64,000 nt of DNA from contig JAVJQS010000009.1 in the NCBI GenBank assembly GCA_040218815.1, positions 62,001-126,000 of the forward strand. Direction: 5' to 3'. The translations under genes were made by a program, and so were the position numbers. Source of the DNA: JAVJQS01 sp040218815. Lineage in GTDB: Bacteria; Bacteroidota; Bacteroidia; Flavobacteriales_E; Vicingaceae. The notes under the pieces were generated by a model. That model had not been told where the DNA came from. It was given only the letters and a program-made list of their open reading frames with translations, and did no database searches. Shown here piece after piece: positions 17,101 to 26,575 of the stretch. Position 1 is the first letter of the stretch. The number at the start of each line of letters is the position of its first letter.

Positions 17101-17613
17101 ATGAGCGAGCTAAAAGTAATTATTGAAGGTGGAAATGAACATACCGTTCATCAAATTTCTGATACAGAATTTAAGTTAGATGGTCAGTCTAAAGAATTGG
17201 ACTTGATTCAACTTAAAAACGGGAAATACAACCTTATTTTAGATAATAACTCCTACAATGTAGATGTTGTGGAAGCTAATTATGAGACAAAATCGTTTAC
17301 CATTGCTGTAAATGGCAACAATTACCAGCTTAAAGTGGAAGATCGATTTGATTTATTACTTCAGAAATTAGGAATGGATGATCTGGTGGCTGCTGGTTTT
17401 ACGGAAATAAAAGCACCAATGCCAGGCTTGGTGCTTTCGATAGCTGTTGAAGTGGGGCAAGAAGTAAAAGAAGGCGAGCCGCTGATTGTTTTGGAAGCGA
17501 TGAAGATGGAGAATGTGCTAAAATCTCCAAGTGATGTAACCGTTAAAAGCATTGCAGTTAAGCCCTCTCAAGCGGTTGAAAAGAATCAGTTGTTGATTGA
17601 GTTTGAGGGTTAA
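17101..17613 (+). CDS. Biotin carboxyl carrier domain protein
   Basis: A 170-residue protein whose last 75 residues form a biotinyl domain. The biotinylated lysine is K135 in VLEAMKMENVL, and IKAPMPGLVLSIAVEVGQEVKEGEPL is the usual lead-in. Residues 1-95 look like the linker domain that joins carrier and carboxylase in acyl-CoA carboxylases. It would carry CO2 from a biotin carboxylase to a carboxyltransferase, as in acetyl- or propionyl-CoA carboxylase. No carboxylase or transferase subunit lies nearby, so its partner complex cannot be named. Confidence 0.9.
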   Translation: MSELKVIIEGGNEHTVHQISDTEFKLDGQSKELDLIQLKNGKYNLILDNNSYNVDVVEANYETKSFTIAVNGNNYQLKVEDRFDLLLQKLGMDDLVAAGFTEIKAPMPGLVLSIAVEVGQEVKEGEPLIVLEAMKMENVLKSPSDVTVKSIAVKPSQAVEKNQLLIEFEG

Positions 17614-17618
17614 GTAAT

Positions 17619-18551
17619 TTAAAATCGCACATCTACTCCAGGCAACTCTCCTTTAATTCTTTTTTTCTCTTCAGCTGAAAAATCATTCCCTGTTAAAATT
17701 AAAGTGCTCAAGCTTTTCCACTTTTTTATTTTTTCCGGCAATACAGCCAGTTGATTGTTGGCCAAATTGAGTAATTCTAGTCTTTTTAACTTTACCATTT
17801 TCTCAGGTAGGCTGGTAAGCTGATTATCACTCATAGTAAGTGCCTTTAAATTTCTCATCTTCTTAATATCTTGGGGCAAGCTGCTTATTTGATTGTTGTC
17901 GAAATTTAAACTCTCCAAGTTTTTTAATCCTGTAAGCGAAGCTGGGAATAACTCAAATTGATTTATAGAAAGATTGAGCATCACTAAATCAGATAAGTTT
18001 CCAACACTTTCTGGTAGGGTTTTAAGTTGATTATCCTCTGCCTCCAATGTTCTTAACGAGGCTAAATTCCCTATTGACTGCGGCAATTCAAGTAATTGGT
18101 TTCTTCCCACTAATACAATTTGAACTTTTTCTAAGCCGCCAATTTTATCTGGTAATACCTTGAGCTGGTTTCTCGAGGCATTAAAGGTTTCTAATTCTTT
18201 TAATTGACCAACTTCAGACGGAATCTCTTCAATCTTATTCTGTCTCATGTTGATTTCAGTCAATTGCAAACAGTCAAATATTTTTGGGTCTAAATCAGTC
18301 AACTGGTTTTTCATCAAGTTCAAGAACTTCAATTCGTTAAACTGCTCAATTCCAGCTGAAACTTCAGTAAGTTCTTTGTTTCTTAAGTTTAAAATTTCTA
18401 CAGTTCCTTTAGCAGCCTCAGCTTCATCAACAGAAAAATAAATCATTTTCTCTGCCCGATCACGGATATAATGTGGTTCGTCTTTTCTTTGTTGAGCAGA
18501 TAATTGTTGTAACGAAACAATTAGGAATAATAAGGGGAGAATATTTTTCAT
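17619..18551 (-). CDS. Exported leucine-rich repeat protein
   Basis: A 310-residue protein. The ATG at 18551 gives the signal peptide MKNILPLLFLIVSLQQLSAQ. After a short N-terminal cap come about nine LRR units of 23 residues with the pattern LpxxixxLxxLxxLxLxxNqL (for example LKTLPESVGNLSDLVMLNLS and SLPQDIKKMRNLKAL). This is the bacterial/plant-intracellular-like LRR class. The end, FSAEEKKRIKGELPGVDVRF, is a cap common to Bacteroidota LRR proteins. It is likely a surface or periplasmic binding protein with an unknown ligand. The gene is separated from the large upstream gene by a strong terminator. Confidence 0.85.
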   Translation of the reverse strand: MKNILPLLFLIVSLQQLSAQQRKDEPHYIRDRAEKMIYFSVDEAEAAKGTVEILNLRNKELTEVSAGIEQFNELKFLNLMKNQLTDLDPKIFDCLQLTEINMRQNKIEEIPSEVGQLKELETFNASRNQLKVLPDKIGGLEKVQIVLVGRNQLLELPQSIGNLASLRTLEAEDNQLKTLPESVGNLSDLVMLNLSINQFELFPASLTGLKNLESLNFDNNQISSLPQDIKKMRNLKALTMSDNQLTSLPEKMVKLKRLELLNLANNQLAVLPEKIKKWKSLSTLILTGNDFSAEEKKRIKGELPGVDVRF

Positions 18552-18570
18552 AATAGTGATTTCTTTAATC

Positions 18571-18602
18571 CAAAAAAGCAAGGCGATTTAATCGCCTTGC
18601 TT
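18571..18602 (-). terminator. Strong intrinsic terminator of the PhoX-mosaic gene
   Basis: Perfect 12-bp arms AAGCAAGGCGAT (18576-18587) and ATCGCCTTGCTT (18591-18602) with a 3-nt loop. On the minus strand the hairpin is followed directly by a T run (GCTTTTTTGG). It lies 24 bases past the stop codon at 18626. Confidence 0.9.
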
Positions 18603-18625
18603 CTGTGGTGTGATTTAAAAGTGAT

Positions 18626-21600
18626 TTATTGTACAATCAGCATTTTAGTTGCTACCTTGTTTGGAGTTTCTAGTCTAAGAATATACGTTCCTTTACCTTC
18701 TGCACTTAAGTCAATTTCATAAGTGTTGGTTACGTTTTGTGCTCTCAAAACTTGTTTTCCAAGCATGTCAACTACAACAATATTGAAAGCTTCATTTGTT
18801 CCATCAATTCTTAAGGTAGTTCTACCGTTTGATGGGTTTGGAGCAATACTAATTGCTTTATCTAGATCAAATGATCGAAGTCCTACAGCTCCAATGTTAA
18901 TTGCAAGAGTAACAGTATCACCGATACAACCTGATGCGTTTGTTTCAACAACTTGTATTTCACCAGATCCCATAGTGCTTGCCCAAGTAACGCTTATGGC
19001 ATTGCTTCCTTGTCCGCTATTAATGGTACCGTTACTTACAATCCAATCATAACTTGAACCTGTTGTGTTCACAACATCGTACGGCTCTGTTGAAGAAGCA
19101 GACACATTTACATTTCCAGTAATTGCAGCTGTCACTACAGATGCTGTAGTAGCACTATCGATCAAAGGAGTTTCCAAGTTGTAAAACTTATTTGGCATCG
19201 TGTTATACTCAAAAATAGAAACATGGTACTGTGTATTTTGCTCCAAGCCTTTCAAGGTCATTGAAGAATCCATGCCATCATAAATCACAAAGTTACCTTG
19301 TCCTAAGTCCGTTCCATTGCCTAAAGTATCGTTAGCGATGTAAGTGCTTCCATCTATTGGAGCTTCCGTTACTTGGCTAGCTTCTTTAGCTACAACTATT
19401 CTCCCGTTTCCGTTTCCAGCATTAAAAGAAATGTCTAGTGAATCACAAGCAGCAGTGTTAAACACTAAGTTAGTCGAAGAAAGAGTAGGGGCATAAGAAC
19501 CTAAAAACTCTTTTCTAGCAATTACTAAAGTTGCACTTTTATCCATGTAAATTGTATCGCCTTTTGCATCCACTTGAAAAGTGCTAGCATTAGCGCCACT
19601 AGGGTGCTGAACAGATAAAAACATAAACTTATAATCAGGAGTAAAAGTCATACCACATGGCTCAGATCCTGCAGGCAGTCTCGCAAAGATATCTACTTGA
19701 GGGTTTGATTGAGTGTGATTTGGACCTACCATCCATACGTGATCTCTACTTCCATCTTGTAACACATATAAGTTACCTAAATCATCAAAACAAAGGTTAT
19801 CGTTACCTGAAGCCCATGGTTCAGCAGCTACACCACTACCATAGTTAATCAAGTAGGTAGAAGCACCAACAAAGGTTTTGAATTGTGAGATAGTAGAATC
19901 ATTATCATCACTAAAACTATAAACTCTGTTGTATCCTTTCGAAGTAAAATAAATTTTACCATCGATCGTTCCGATCTCTGCATCTTCTATACCATTGAAA
20001 GGAGTAGCACCTAAACTAATGGCCAAAGAATTAGTCGTATTTCGATCAGCTTGTGTCGTGTTTGGGATAGGAATCCATTCCCCAGTTGGAGCATTTGGTT
20101 CACCACCAGTTAGTCCACTATCTAATTTCAAGGCATATAGCTTACCAGAAGAAAGATCAGTTTTGGTATCAGCAACAAATTTGTATAAACATCCAGAACC
20201 TCTATCTTCACCTTCATAGGCGGTCAAACTATCATTCGCAACTGCTATATTTTCATGACTCATTCTACCCATTGCCCAAAGCTTTTCTTGCTTACCTGGT
20301 GTACCGTATTCAACAACCTTTTTTGTAACTGGGTCAATTTCAACTTGCCATCCAACATCTTCGTATCCATCAGCGTTAGCATCACCACTGTTGGTAGTTT
20401 CTTCAGAAGATATTAAAGTTCCCCAAGGGGTAATACCACCAGAACAGTTTCTCGTTGTTGTTACTAAATCGTTATTATAAAAATCGACCGCTTCAGAGGA
20501 GTCAACAACCCAAAGTCTTGTAGAATCAACATAATGTATATCAATTATTGATACACCACCTGGAGTATTCTCATGGTTTACACCAACAAAACCTTCAACA
20601 CTGCTTCCGTTTCGAGCTACATATCCTGTAAAATCATTATTCCCAGGTGCATTCGATCTAACGTTGGTATTGGTGTAAGCATCACCTTGTTCTAACAATA
20701 GCTCAAAAGCATGTGTTTCAGGAATAATAAAATCTGGTCCTTGAGCAGCAGGTAACACTGAAGTATAACATGAAATATGCGAATCGTTGATACCAACACA
20801 AGAAGCTCTTGGACTTGGTTTTTCTAAAATTTGCATATCAAAAGTTAGATCAGAACTTGAACTGTCTCTTTGGTGAACTTCAACTGCAATAATGTTCACT
20901 CCTGGATTGAATACAGACTTGGATAAAGTGGTTGAGAAGAATGTATTTTCATCAGCACCGCCTACAACTGTTGCAGAAGTAGTGTTGTAATTGATCGTTC
21001 CAGCTGGCATGTTTTCACGAACTACTTCAGTTCCATTCACATAAACAACTGCTCCGTCATCTCTTTTTACATTAAAAACAAGTGAATCAGCTAAGCTTGA
21101 CAGGTTGGCTATATTGATTCTTTTTCTAAAATAATAAGTGATGTACTTGTTTCCAGGGTCAGGACCAAAAGAAAGCTCCGTAGCTGAAGGGTTGCTATAA
21201 CCTAGTGGAGAAGGACCATAAGCCCAAGTAGTATCATTGTAATTTAAAGACTTCCAATTACTTGAAGTTAAATCTACTCCATTGTCTAAATAATTCCATT
21301 CGTCACCACTTGCAATAGGATAATTTGTTGTTGCCAATGGCGGAAGTTTACCTTCCACTTCCATGTCAAAGCTCAAATCAGAACTTGTAGCATTCGCTTG
21401 GTGCAACTCAACTGCAATAGTATTTAAACCTGAGGTTAATGTGTTAGCAACTGCAAAACGATAATAAGTAGTTTCATCAGCTCCACCTACTGCAGAGGAG
21501 GCTGTTGTATCAAAACCAACTGTTCCGCTCGGCATGTTTGATCTAAATGCCTCAGTGCCGTTAATGTAAACAATTACTCCATCGTCTCTCAATACATGAA

Positions 21601-23080
21601 AGATCAATGAATCAAACTGAGCAGTATTGTCACCATTAAAAGTATGTCTTAAATAAGTTGTAATGTGCTTGTCATTAGCATCAGTACCAAAATCTAATGT
21701 GGTAGTATTTGGGTTAGAATAACCTAAAACAGCATCACCAAAATCCCATGTAGAATCATTGTAGTTGTTAGCTGTCCAAGCTGTTCCTAAGTCGTTTCCA
21801 GAATCTTCAAATTTCCATGATGAACCTCTTGCAATTGGGAATGTTCCATTTATAAAGCTATTTGGCTCCAAGTATTCAATTACTAGTTCAGGTCCACCTG
21901 ATCCGTTAAAGGACTCTGCTGTTCTTTTACCAGTATTACCTGTATATCCAGCTACTCCTAAATAAATAGGATCAACTGCTCCAATAGCTAAGGCATTGCC
22001 TGAGACCCAACCTGCTTTATTTACAATCTCCTGAACTAAAGAAGATAAATCTGGAGAACGTTGGTCAGTTCCTGTTTGGCCAATAGTTGCCCAGCCATTG
22101 ATGTTCCATAGAATTGTATCAATAGCGCTATATGTTCTCCCTGAGATATCAGTTATTGCAGTAGAATAAGCAGAAGCATCTGTAACATCTTCAACTAAAA
22201 AAGCAACATCTACATTTCCAGTAGTAGTTACTTCATCTACTTGAAATTGAATGTAAGCGCTCATAATTGTAGCTCCTTGAGGGATGCTGATGTTATCGAA
22301 TCGCATTCCTATAGCTTGATCATTGTTTTCAGTAACCAATTCTAGATCCGAGCTACCTAAATCAATGCTTCCATTGGTTAAGTCTTCCTCAGCATCATCA
22401 TCGCCACCCAGAATATCAAAAGTTGTTGTTGTAGGCACTGAATAGTATACAATCAACTCAGCAGCTTCTGAACCATTTGCATTGTAGGCTTCTGCCGAAC
22501 GTTCACCACTACCTGTAATTAAAAAAGTAATAGGATTTCCTTGATTCCATCCACTTTGTGTGATTCTCGTTCTAATCAAATCAGCCAAATCTGGAGTTCG
22601 TTGATCTAGTTCAGCTTCTTGTACAGTGTTCCAAGCTGGAATATTATCCCAATTTACACTGTCTGCAGACGTTGGCCTGTTTGAGATATTAAAAAAAGAA
22701 GTATCTGCAAAAGTAAAAGAGCTATCTACGTCTTCTGTTTTGATAGTAACAGAAGTAGCGTTAGAATTTAATTCATCTACTGTAAATTGAATAAATGCTG
22801 AATCGATGATTGCATTTTTTGGCAAGTTAACAGAAGCAAAACGCAAACCAACAAACTGGTTTCCATCAGAGCCGTCTTCAACCAATTCAATGTCTGAACT
22901 TCCAAGATCCATTAATCCTGAATTTGATGCGGCGTTTGTCCCGCGTTCTTCGGCGTCATCAGAATCTGTCGCAATTTTTGTGGATAATACTTGATTTCGT
23001 TGTGCATTTACTTGTCCGAAACAAACAAAAGCAACTAAAAACAAAGACCACTTACTAAAGAGAGTAAATTTTGTTTTCAT
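18626..23080 (-). CDS. Large secreted mosaic protein with PhoX/DUF839 domain and type IX sorting domain
   Basis: 1484 residues. In order: a signal peptide (1-26); two copies of a ~180-residue beta domain (about 35-213 and 223-402; shared DLGSSD.ELV, GLRF....P..A.I.SA.IQF.VDE and GSGGPELVIEY-like ends); two copies of a ~165-residue galactose-binding-like domain (about 411-577 and 583-750; shared W.......DSTWDFG..LGYSNP, RDDG..VYING and ADE.T.....L); a PhoX/DUF839 domain (about 760-1215) with NCSGGITPWGT around C879 followed by SSEET; an FN3-like region; a PKD-like segment; and a type A sorting domain (SIAPNPSNGRTTL ... GTYILRLETPNK). PhoX enzymes are Fe/Ca-dependent phosphatases; this may act on extracellular phosphate esters, though activity is inferred. 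Confidence 0.85.
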   Translation of the reverse strand: MKTKFTLFSKWSLFLVAFVCFGQVNAQRNQVLSTKIATDSDDAEERGTNAASNSGLMDLGSSDIELVEDGSDGNQFVGLRFASVNLPKNAIIDSAFIQFTVDELNSNATSVTIKTEDVDSSFTFADTSFFNISNRPTSADSVNWDNIPAWNTVQEAELDQRTPDLADLIRTRITQSGWNQGNPITFLITGSGERSAEAYNANGSEAAELIVYYSVPTTTTFDILGGDDDAEEDLTNGSIDLGSSDLELVTENNDQAIGMRFDNISIPQGATIMSAYIQFQVDEVTTTGNVDVAFLVEDVTDASAYSTAITDISGRTYSAIDTILWNINGWATIGQTGTDQRSPDLSSLVQEIVNKAGWVSGNALAIGAVDPIYLGVAGYTGNTGKRTAESFNGSGGPELVIEYLEPNSFINGTFPIARGSSWKFEDSGNDLGTAWTANNYNDSTWDFGDAVLGYSNPNTTTLDFGTDANDKHITTYLRHTFNGDNTAQFDSLIFHVLRDDGVIVYINGTEAFRSNMPSGTVGFDTTASSAVGGADETTYYRFAVANTLTSGLNTIAVELHQANATSSDLSFDMEVEGKLPPLATTNYPIASGDEWNYLDNGVDLTSSNWKSLNYNDTTWAYGPSPLGYSNPSATELSFGPDPGNKYITYYFRKRINIANLSSLADSLVFNVKRDDGAVVYVNGTEVVRENMPAGTINYNTTSATVVGGADENTFFSTTLSKSVFNPGVNIIAVEVHQRDSSSSDLTFDMQILEKPSPRASCVGINDSHISCYTSVLPAAQGPDFIIPETHAFELLLEQGDAYTNTNVRSNAPGNNDFTGYVARNGSSVEGFVGVNHENTPGGVSIIDIHYVDSTRLWVVDSSEAVDFYNNDLVTTTRNCSGGITPWGTLISSEETTNSGDANADGYEDVGWQVEIDPVTKKVVEYGTPGKQEKLWAMGRMSHENIAVANDSLTAYEGEDRGSGCLYKFVADTKTDLSSGKLYALKLDSGLTGGEPNAPTGEWIPIPNTTQADRNTTNSLAISLGATPFNGIEDAEIGTIDGKIYFTSKGYNRVYSFSDDNDSTISQFKTFVGASTYLINYGSGVAAEPWASGNDNLCFDDLGNLYVLQDGSRDHVWMVGPNHTQSNPQVDIFARLPAGSEPCGMTFTPDYKFMFLSVQHPSGANASTFQVDAKGDTIYMDKSATLVIARKEFLGSYAPTLSSTNLVFNTAACDSLDISFNAGNGNGRIVVAKEASQVTEAPIDGSTYIANDTLGNGTDLGQGNFVIYDGMDSSMTLKGLEQNTQYHVSIFEYNTMPNKFYNLETPLIDSATTASVVTAAITGNVNVSASSTEPYDVVNTTGSSYDWIVSNGTINSGQGSNAISVTWASTMGSGEIQVVETNASGCIGDTVTLAINIGAVGLRSFDLDKAISIAPNPSNGRTTLRIDGTNEAFNIVVVDMLGKQVLRAQNVTNTYEIDLSAEGKGTYILRLETPNKVATKMLIVQ

Positions 23081-23114
23081 AATTTCTTTTTGTGGGGGTT
23101 ATTAAATTGAGCCT

Positions 23115-23122
23115 CAAAAGTA
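23115..23122 (-). promoter_or_regulatory. Possible -7 box of the PhoX-mosaic gene
   Basis: On the minus strand TACTTTTG matches TAnnTTTG, 35 bases before the ATG at 23080. No TTG lies at the expected -33 distance, so this is only partial support. Confidence 0.3.
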
Positions 23123-23353
23123 TTTGGGTGATGTTCATTTTATTGATTCAAAATATTATTTAAGCATTAATAAATTCGTCCCAGATTAACTTTAGGTTAT
23201 TCTGATGGTGTTGAACTATTCGTGTTTTCTACAGTTGTACTTTTGAAAGTAGAATTATACCGATAACACAATCATTATCGTCTAAGATTTGGACGTTATG
23301 CTTGTAGTTTCAGTATTTACTTATATGAATAAGAGCTATTTTATAAACTAATT

Positions 23354-24379
23354 ATGTCACTACTCAGCTTCACCAAAAAAGGAATTTATTGCGCTCGTGC
23401 CAATATTTATATTGACCCATGGCAGCCAGTTGACTATGCCATGATTACACATGCTCATGCTGACCATAGTAGAGCAGGAAGCAAATTTTACTTGTCGCAT
23501 CACCTTTCCAAGCCCATTATTCAATATCGCTTGGGGGCAGACATTAACATCGAGTCAGTTGAATACAATGAAGCAAGAACTATAAATGGGGTGAAATTTT
23601 CATTTCATCCAGCTGGGCATATTATAGGTTCAGCACAAATTCGAGTAGAGTATAAAGGAGAAGTATGGGTGGTCTCTGGAGATTATAAATTAGAGGATGA
23701 TGGCTTTTGTACCCCCTTCGAACCGATAAAATGCAATGTTTTTATAACTGAATGCACATTTGGTTTGCCAGTTTTCAAGTGGCAAGACCAGTCAAGTGTT
23801 TTTGAAGAAATAAATAGCTGGTGGCGTAAAAACGTTGCTGAAGGGAAATCTACCATTTTAACTGGATATTCTTTAGGCAAGGCACAGCGGTTGATTCAAG
23901 GGGTGGATGAATCTATTGGTAAGATATACACCCATGGAGCGATTGAAAACACTAATGAGGTTATCCGAAAAATGGGCGTTAAGCTGAAAGAAACACATTA
24001 TGTTGATCCAGAGGATAAAAAGAAAGATTATACCGGTGCATTAATAATTGCTCCACCCGGTGCTTTAGGAACTAGCTGGCAGAAAAAATTCCAAGCATTT
24101 GAAGTGGGCATGGCTTCTGGCTGGATGAACTTAAGGGGGCCACGACGAAGAAGATCGGTCGACAGGGGTTTTGTACTGTCTGACCATGCCGATTGGAAAG
24201 GCCTCAACACTGCTATTGATGCGACTGGTTGTGAAAAGGTGATAGTTACACACGGCTACACTACTATTTTTAGTAAATGGTTGAACGATAGAGGAATAGA
24301 AACAAAAATTGAAAACACGGAGTTTGAAGGAGAGCTGGATAATGAAGGAGAAGAAAAGCCTAAAGCAGTAAACGCATGA
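23354..24379 (+). CDS. Ligase-associated DNA exonuclease (metallo-beta-lactamase/beta-CASP fold)
   Basis: A 341-residue nuclease-like protein. The metal-binding HxHxDH motif is ITHAHADHSRAG near residues 32-43, with further ligands in HPAGHIIGSAQI, SGDYKLEDD and the C-terminal LSDHADW. This matches the mRNA 3'-processing/SNM1-type exonucleases known as ligase-associated exonucleases. Its stop overlaps the start of the DNA ligase gene by four bases (ATGA), which points to coupled translation and shared function in DNA end repair. The usual third and fourth partners, an Lhr-type helicase and a metallophosphoesterase, are not in the window. Confidence 0.9.
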   Translation: MSLLSFTKKGIYCARANIYIDPWQPVDYAMITHAHADHSRAGSKFYLSHHLSKPIIQYRLGADINIESVEYNEARTINGVKFSFHPAGHIIGSAQIRVEYKGEVWVVSGDYKLEDDGFCTPFEPIKCNVFITECTFGLPVFKWQDQSSVFEEINSWWRKNVAEGKSTILTGYSLGKAQRLIQGVDESIGKIYTHGAIENTNEVIRKMGVKLKETHYVDPEDKKKDYTGALIIAPPGALGTSWQKKFQAFEVGMASGWMNLRGPRRRRSVDRGFVLSDHADWKGLNTAIDATGCEKVIVTHGYTTIFSKWLNDRGIETKIENTEFEGELDNEGEEKPKAVNA

Positions 24380-25965
24380 AAAACTTCGTCCACTTATTTA
24401 CTCAACTTGATCAAACTACCAAGACCACAAAAAAGGTAGCTGCCTTGGTTGAATTTTTTGAAAAAGCCAACGAAGAAGACAAGTTATGGACAATTGCCAT
24501 ATTAAGTCATCGTCGACCGAAAAGAAGTGTGCGAACTGCCTTATTGAGAAAGTGGGCTGCCGAAGCCGCTGACTTGCCCTTGTGGTTATTTGAAGAATCT
24601 TATCATATTGTGGGAGATTTAGCCGAGACCATGGCGTTAGTGCACCCAAACTTAAAGAGCAAACACGATAAAAGTTTAACAGATTGGATTAACTTTATTA
24701 TTGACTTAAAGCCCTTAGAGGGAGAGGAGAAGGCAAAAAAGGTCAATTGGGCCTGGAATCAATTGGATGAAACGGAACGCTTTGTTTTTAATAAACTAAT
24801 TACAGGAGGCTGGAGAATAGGGCTCTCTCAAAAATTAATGACGCGAGCCTTAGCCAAGCACACCAATATGGATGAAAATGTGCTTTCCCATCGTTTAATG
24901 GGGAATTGGCGTGCAGAAACTTCTAGCTATCACAAGTTGATAGTAGAAAGTGATCCAGCAGACGAGTTGTCAAAACCTTATCCTTTTTACTTGGCCTATG
25001 GGTTAGAAGGGAAGCCAGAAGAATTGGGAGCAACCAATGACTGGTATGCAGAACGAAAGTGGGATGGCATACGCGGACAAATCATAGTGCGGAATGGAGA
25101 ATTATTTGTTTGGTCGAGGGGAGAAGAACTGGTTACCGATAAGTTTCCTGAATTCAATGAACTGATTGAATCACTGCCCGATGGAACAGTAATCGATGGG
25201 GAAATAATTGCTTTTGAAAATGGGCAGCCCTTAGGCTTCAATTTACTTCAAACCAGAATCAGCAGAAAAAATGTGACAAAAGCAATTTTGAAAAAAGCTC
25301 CAGTGTTGATGATTGCTTATGACATTTTAGAAGCAGGAGGTAAAGATTTACGTGAGCAAGCCCTAAAAAAGCGCCGAGAAAAACTAGAGGAAATAGTCTG
25401 CAAACAAACTTCAGACAAGCTTATTCTGTCTGAGATCTTAACGTTTAAAAAGTGGAGAGAATTGGTAGAGGCTCGGAAGGAATCACGACAGCATCATGCA
25501 GAGGGATTAATGCTGAAGCACAAAGAATCAACTTACAAGGTAGGCCGTAAAAAAGGGGATTGGTGGAAATGGAAAATAGACCCATTGACCATCGACGCAG
25601 TTTTAATATATGCTATGCGGGGTCATGGAAGGCGAGCCAACCTGTATACTGATTATACTTTTGCTGTATGGAAAGGCGAGGAGCTAGTTCCGTTCACTAA
25701 AGCGTATTCAGGCTTAACCGATAAAGAGATAAATCAAGTAGATGCTTTCGTGAAAAAGAATACGGTGGACCGATTTGGACCGGTTAGGAGTGTAACAGCT
25801 GAGTTGGTGTTTGAAATTGCTTTTGAGGGTATTGCTAAATCATCACGACATAAATCGGGAGTGGCCTTGCGGTTTCCTAGAATGCATCGCTGGCGAAAAG
25901 ATAAACCGGTAAAAGAAGCAAATACCCTTGATGATTTAAAGGACTTGCTGGAGTTGTATGGTTAG
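24376..25965 (+). CDS. ATP-dependent DNA ligase
   Basis: 529 residues. The adenylation motif I is AERKWDGIRGQ (catalytic lysine near residue 222), followed by VDGEII-type motif III (VIDGEIIAF), EGLMLKHKESTYKVGRKKGDWWKWK (motifs IV-V) and the OB fold with a C-terminal RFPRMHRWRKDKP. The N-terminal 200 residues form the helical DNA-binding domain (FNKLITGGWRIGLSQKLMTRAL). It seals nicks using ATP, in addition to the housekeeping NAD-dependent ligase expected elsewhere. It forms a two-gene operon with the exonuclease. Its stop codon overlaps the end of the facing GxxExxY gene. Confidence 0.94.
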   Translation: MKNFVHLFTQLDQTTKTTKKVAALVEFFEKANEEDKLWTIAILSHRRPKRSVRTALLRKWAAEAADLPLWLFEESYHIVGDLAETMALVHPNLKSKHDKSLTDWINFIIDLKPLEGEEKAKKVNWAWNQLDETERFVFNKLITGGWRIGLSQKLMTRALAKHTNMDENVLSHRLMGNWRAETSSYHKLIVESDPADELSKPYPFYLAYGLEGKPEELGATNDWYAERKWDGIRGQIIVRNGELFVWSRGEELVTDKFPEFNELIESLPDGTVIDGEIIAFENGQPLGFNLLQTRISRKNVTKAILKKAPVLMIAYDILEAGGKDLREQALKKRREKLEEIVCKQTSDKLILSEILTFKKWRELVEARKESRQHHAEGLMLKHKESTYKVGRKKGDWWKWKIDPLTIDAVLIYAMRGHGRRANLYTDYTFAVWKGEELVPFTKAYSGLTDKEINQVDAFVKKNTVDRFGPVRSVTAELVFEIAFEGIAKSSRHKSGVALRFPRMHRWRKDKPVKEANTLDDLKDLLELYG

Positions 25966-26342
25966 ATTATAATTCTTTTAATTCCTTCTTTTAGAATACT
26001 TACATTGAAGTTAAGTAGTAACCCTAGTTTGTAGTTTCCAAGCCGCAAATAGGTCAAAACTTGTGCTGTATGAACTTCTGTAAAATATTCTACTGTTTTT
26101 ATTTCAACAACAAGTTTATTATTTATTAAAAGATCCATTCTGTAACCATGATCTAATTTTACGTCCTTGTAAATAATGGGCATCGGTTTTTGCTTTTCAA
26201 CTTTTAAGTCTGCTTGAATTATTTCGTAGTATAAACATTCTTGATAGGCAGATTCTAAAAGTCCTGGGCCTAACTTTCTGTGAACTTCTATTGCACAACC
26301 AATAACTATGGTAGCTAATTCATTCTCCGAATAATTTTGCAT
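25962..26342 (-). CDS. GxxExxY protein (PD-(D/E)XK-like fold)
   Basis: A 126-residue protein. The name-giving motif is G27-L-L-E30-S-A-Y33, and D70 with E80-I-K82 (in GYRMDLLINNKLVVEIKTVE) fits the PD-(D/E)XK nuclease core. The family is widespread in Bacteroidota and other phyla with no established function; nuclease activity is inferred from fold. The ATG at 26342 is chosen since family members begin with a short MQNYSENELA-like segment; a longer reading frame to 26453 only adds sequence translated from the adjacent repeat. The gene lies directly beside a four-copy palindromic repeat array, and its promoter must be in or next to the first copy. Confidence 0.88.
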   Translation of the reverse strand: MQNYSENELATIVIGCAIEVHRKLGPGLLESAYQECLYYEIIQADLKVEKQKPMPIIYKDVKLDHGYRMDLLINNKLVVEIKTVEYFTEVHTAQVLTYLRLGNYKLGLLLNFNVSILKEGIKRIII

Positions 26343-26393
26343 AGTTGAATAGTTTAGATTGTATTGTAAATAACGACAATACTTTATAAAGGA

Positions 26394-26575
26394 GACTACT
26401 TTGCTGTTGCACAAAGTTTCACTGAGCAGCCTTTGGCTGTCACAAAGTTTCACGGAGAAATTCTAATAGAAGAGAACCCAATATTAATGCAAGACATTAT
26501 TGGGGTTGAAATCCCTCTGTGTAACTCTGTGCTACCTTTGAGTTCCTCTGTGGAATAGCTTTTGGATTTGTTGTT
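26394..26575. repeat. Tandem palindromic repeat unit 1 of 4 (182 bp)
   Basis: Order in the unit: left arm L1 (26410-26426), hairpin CAGCC-TTT-GGCTG (26427-26439), left arm L2 (26441-26457), central stem (26477-26504), right arm R2 (26515-26531), right arm R1 (26536-26552). R2 read in reverse complement matches L2 at 14 of 17 positions. The unit lies 51 bases from the GxxExxY start codon. Confidence 0.9.
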
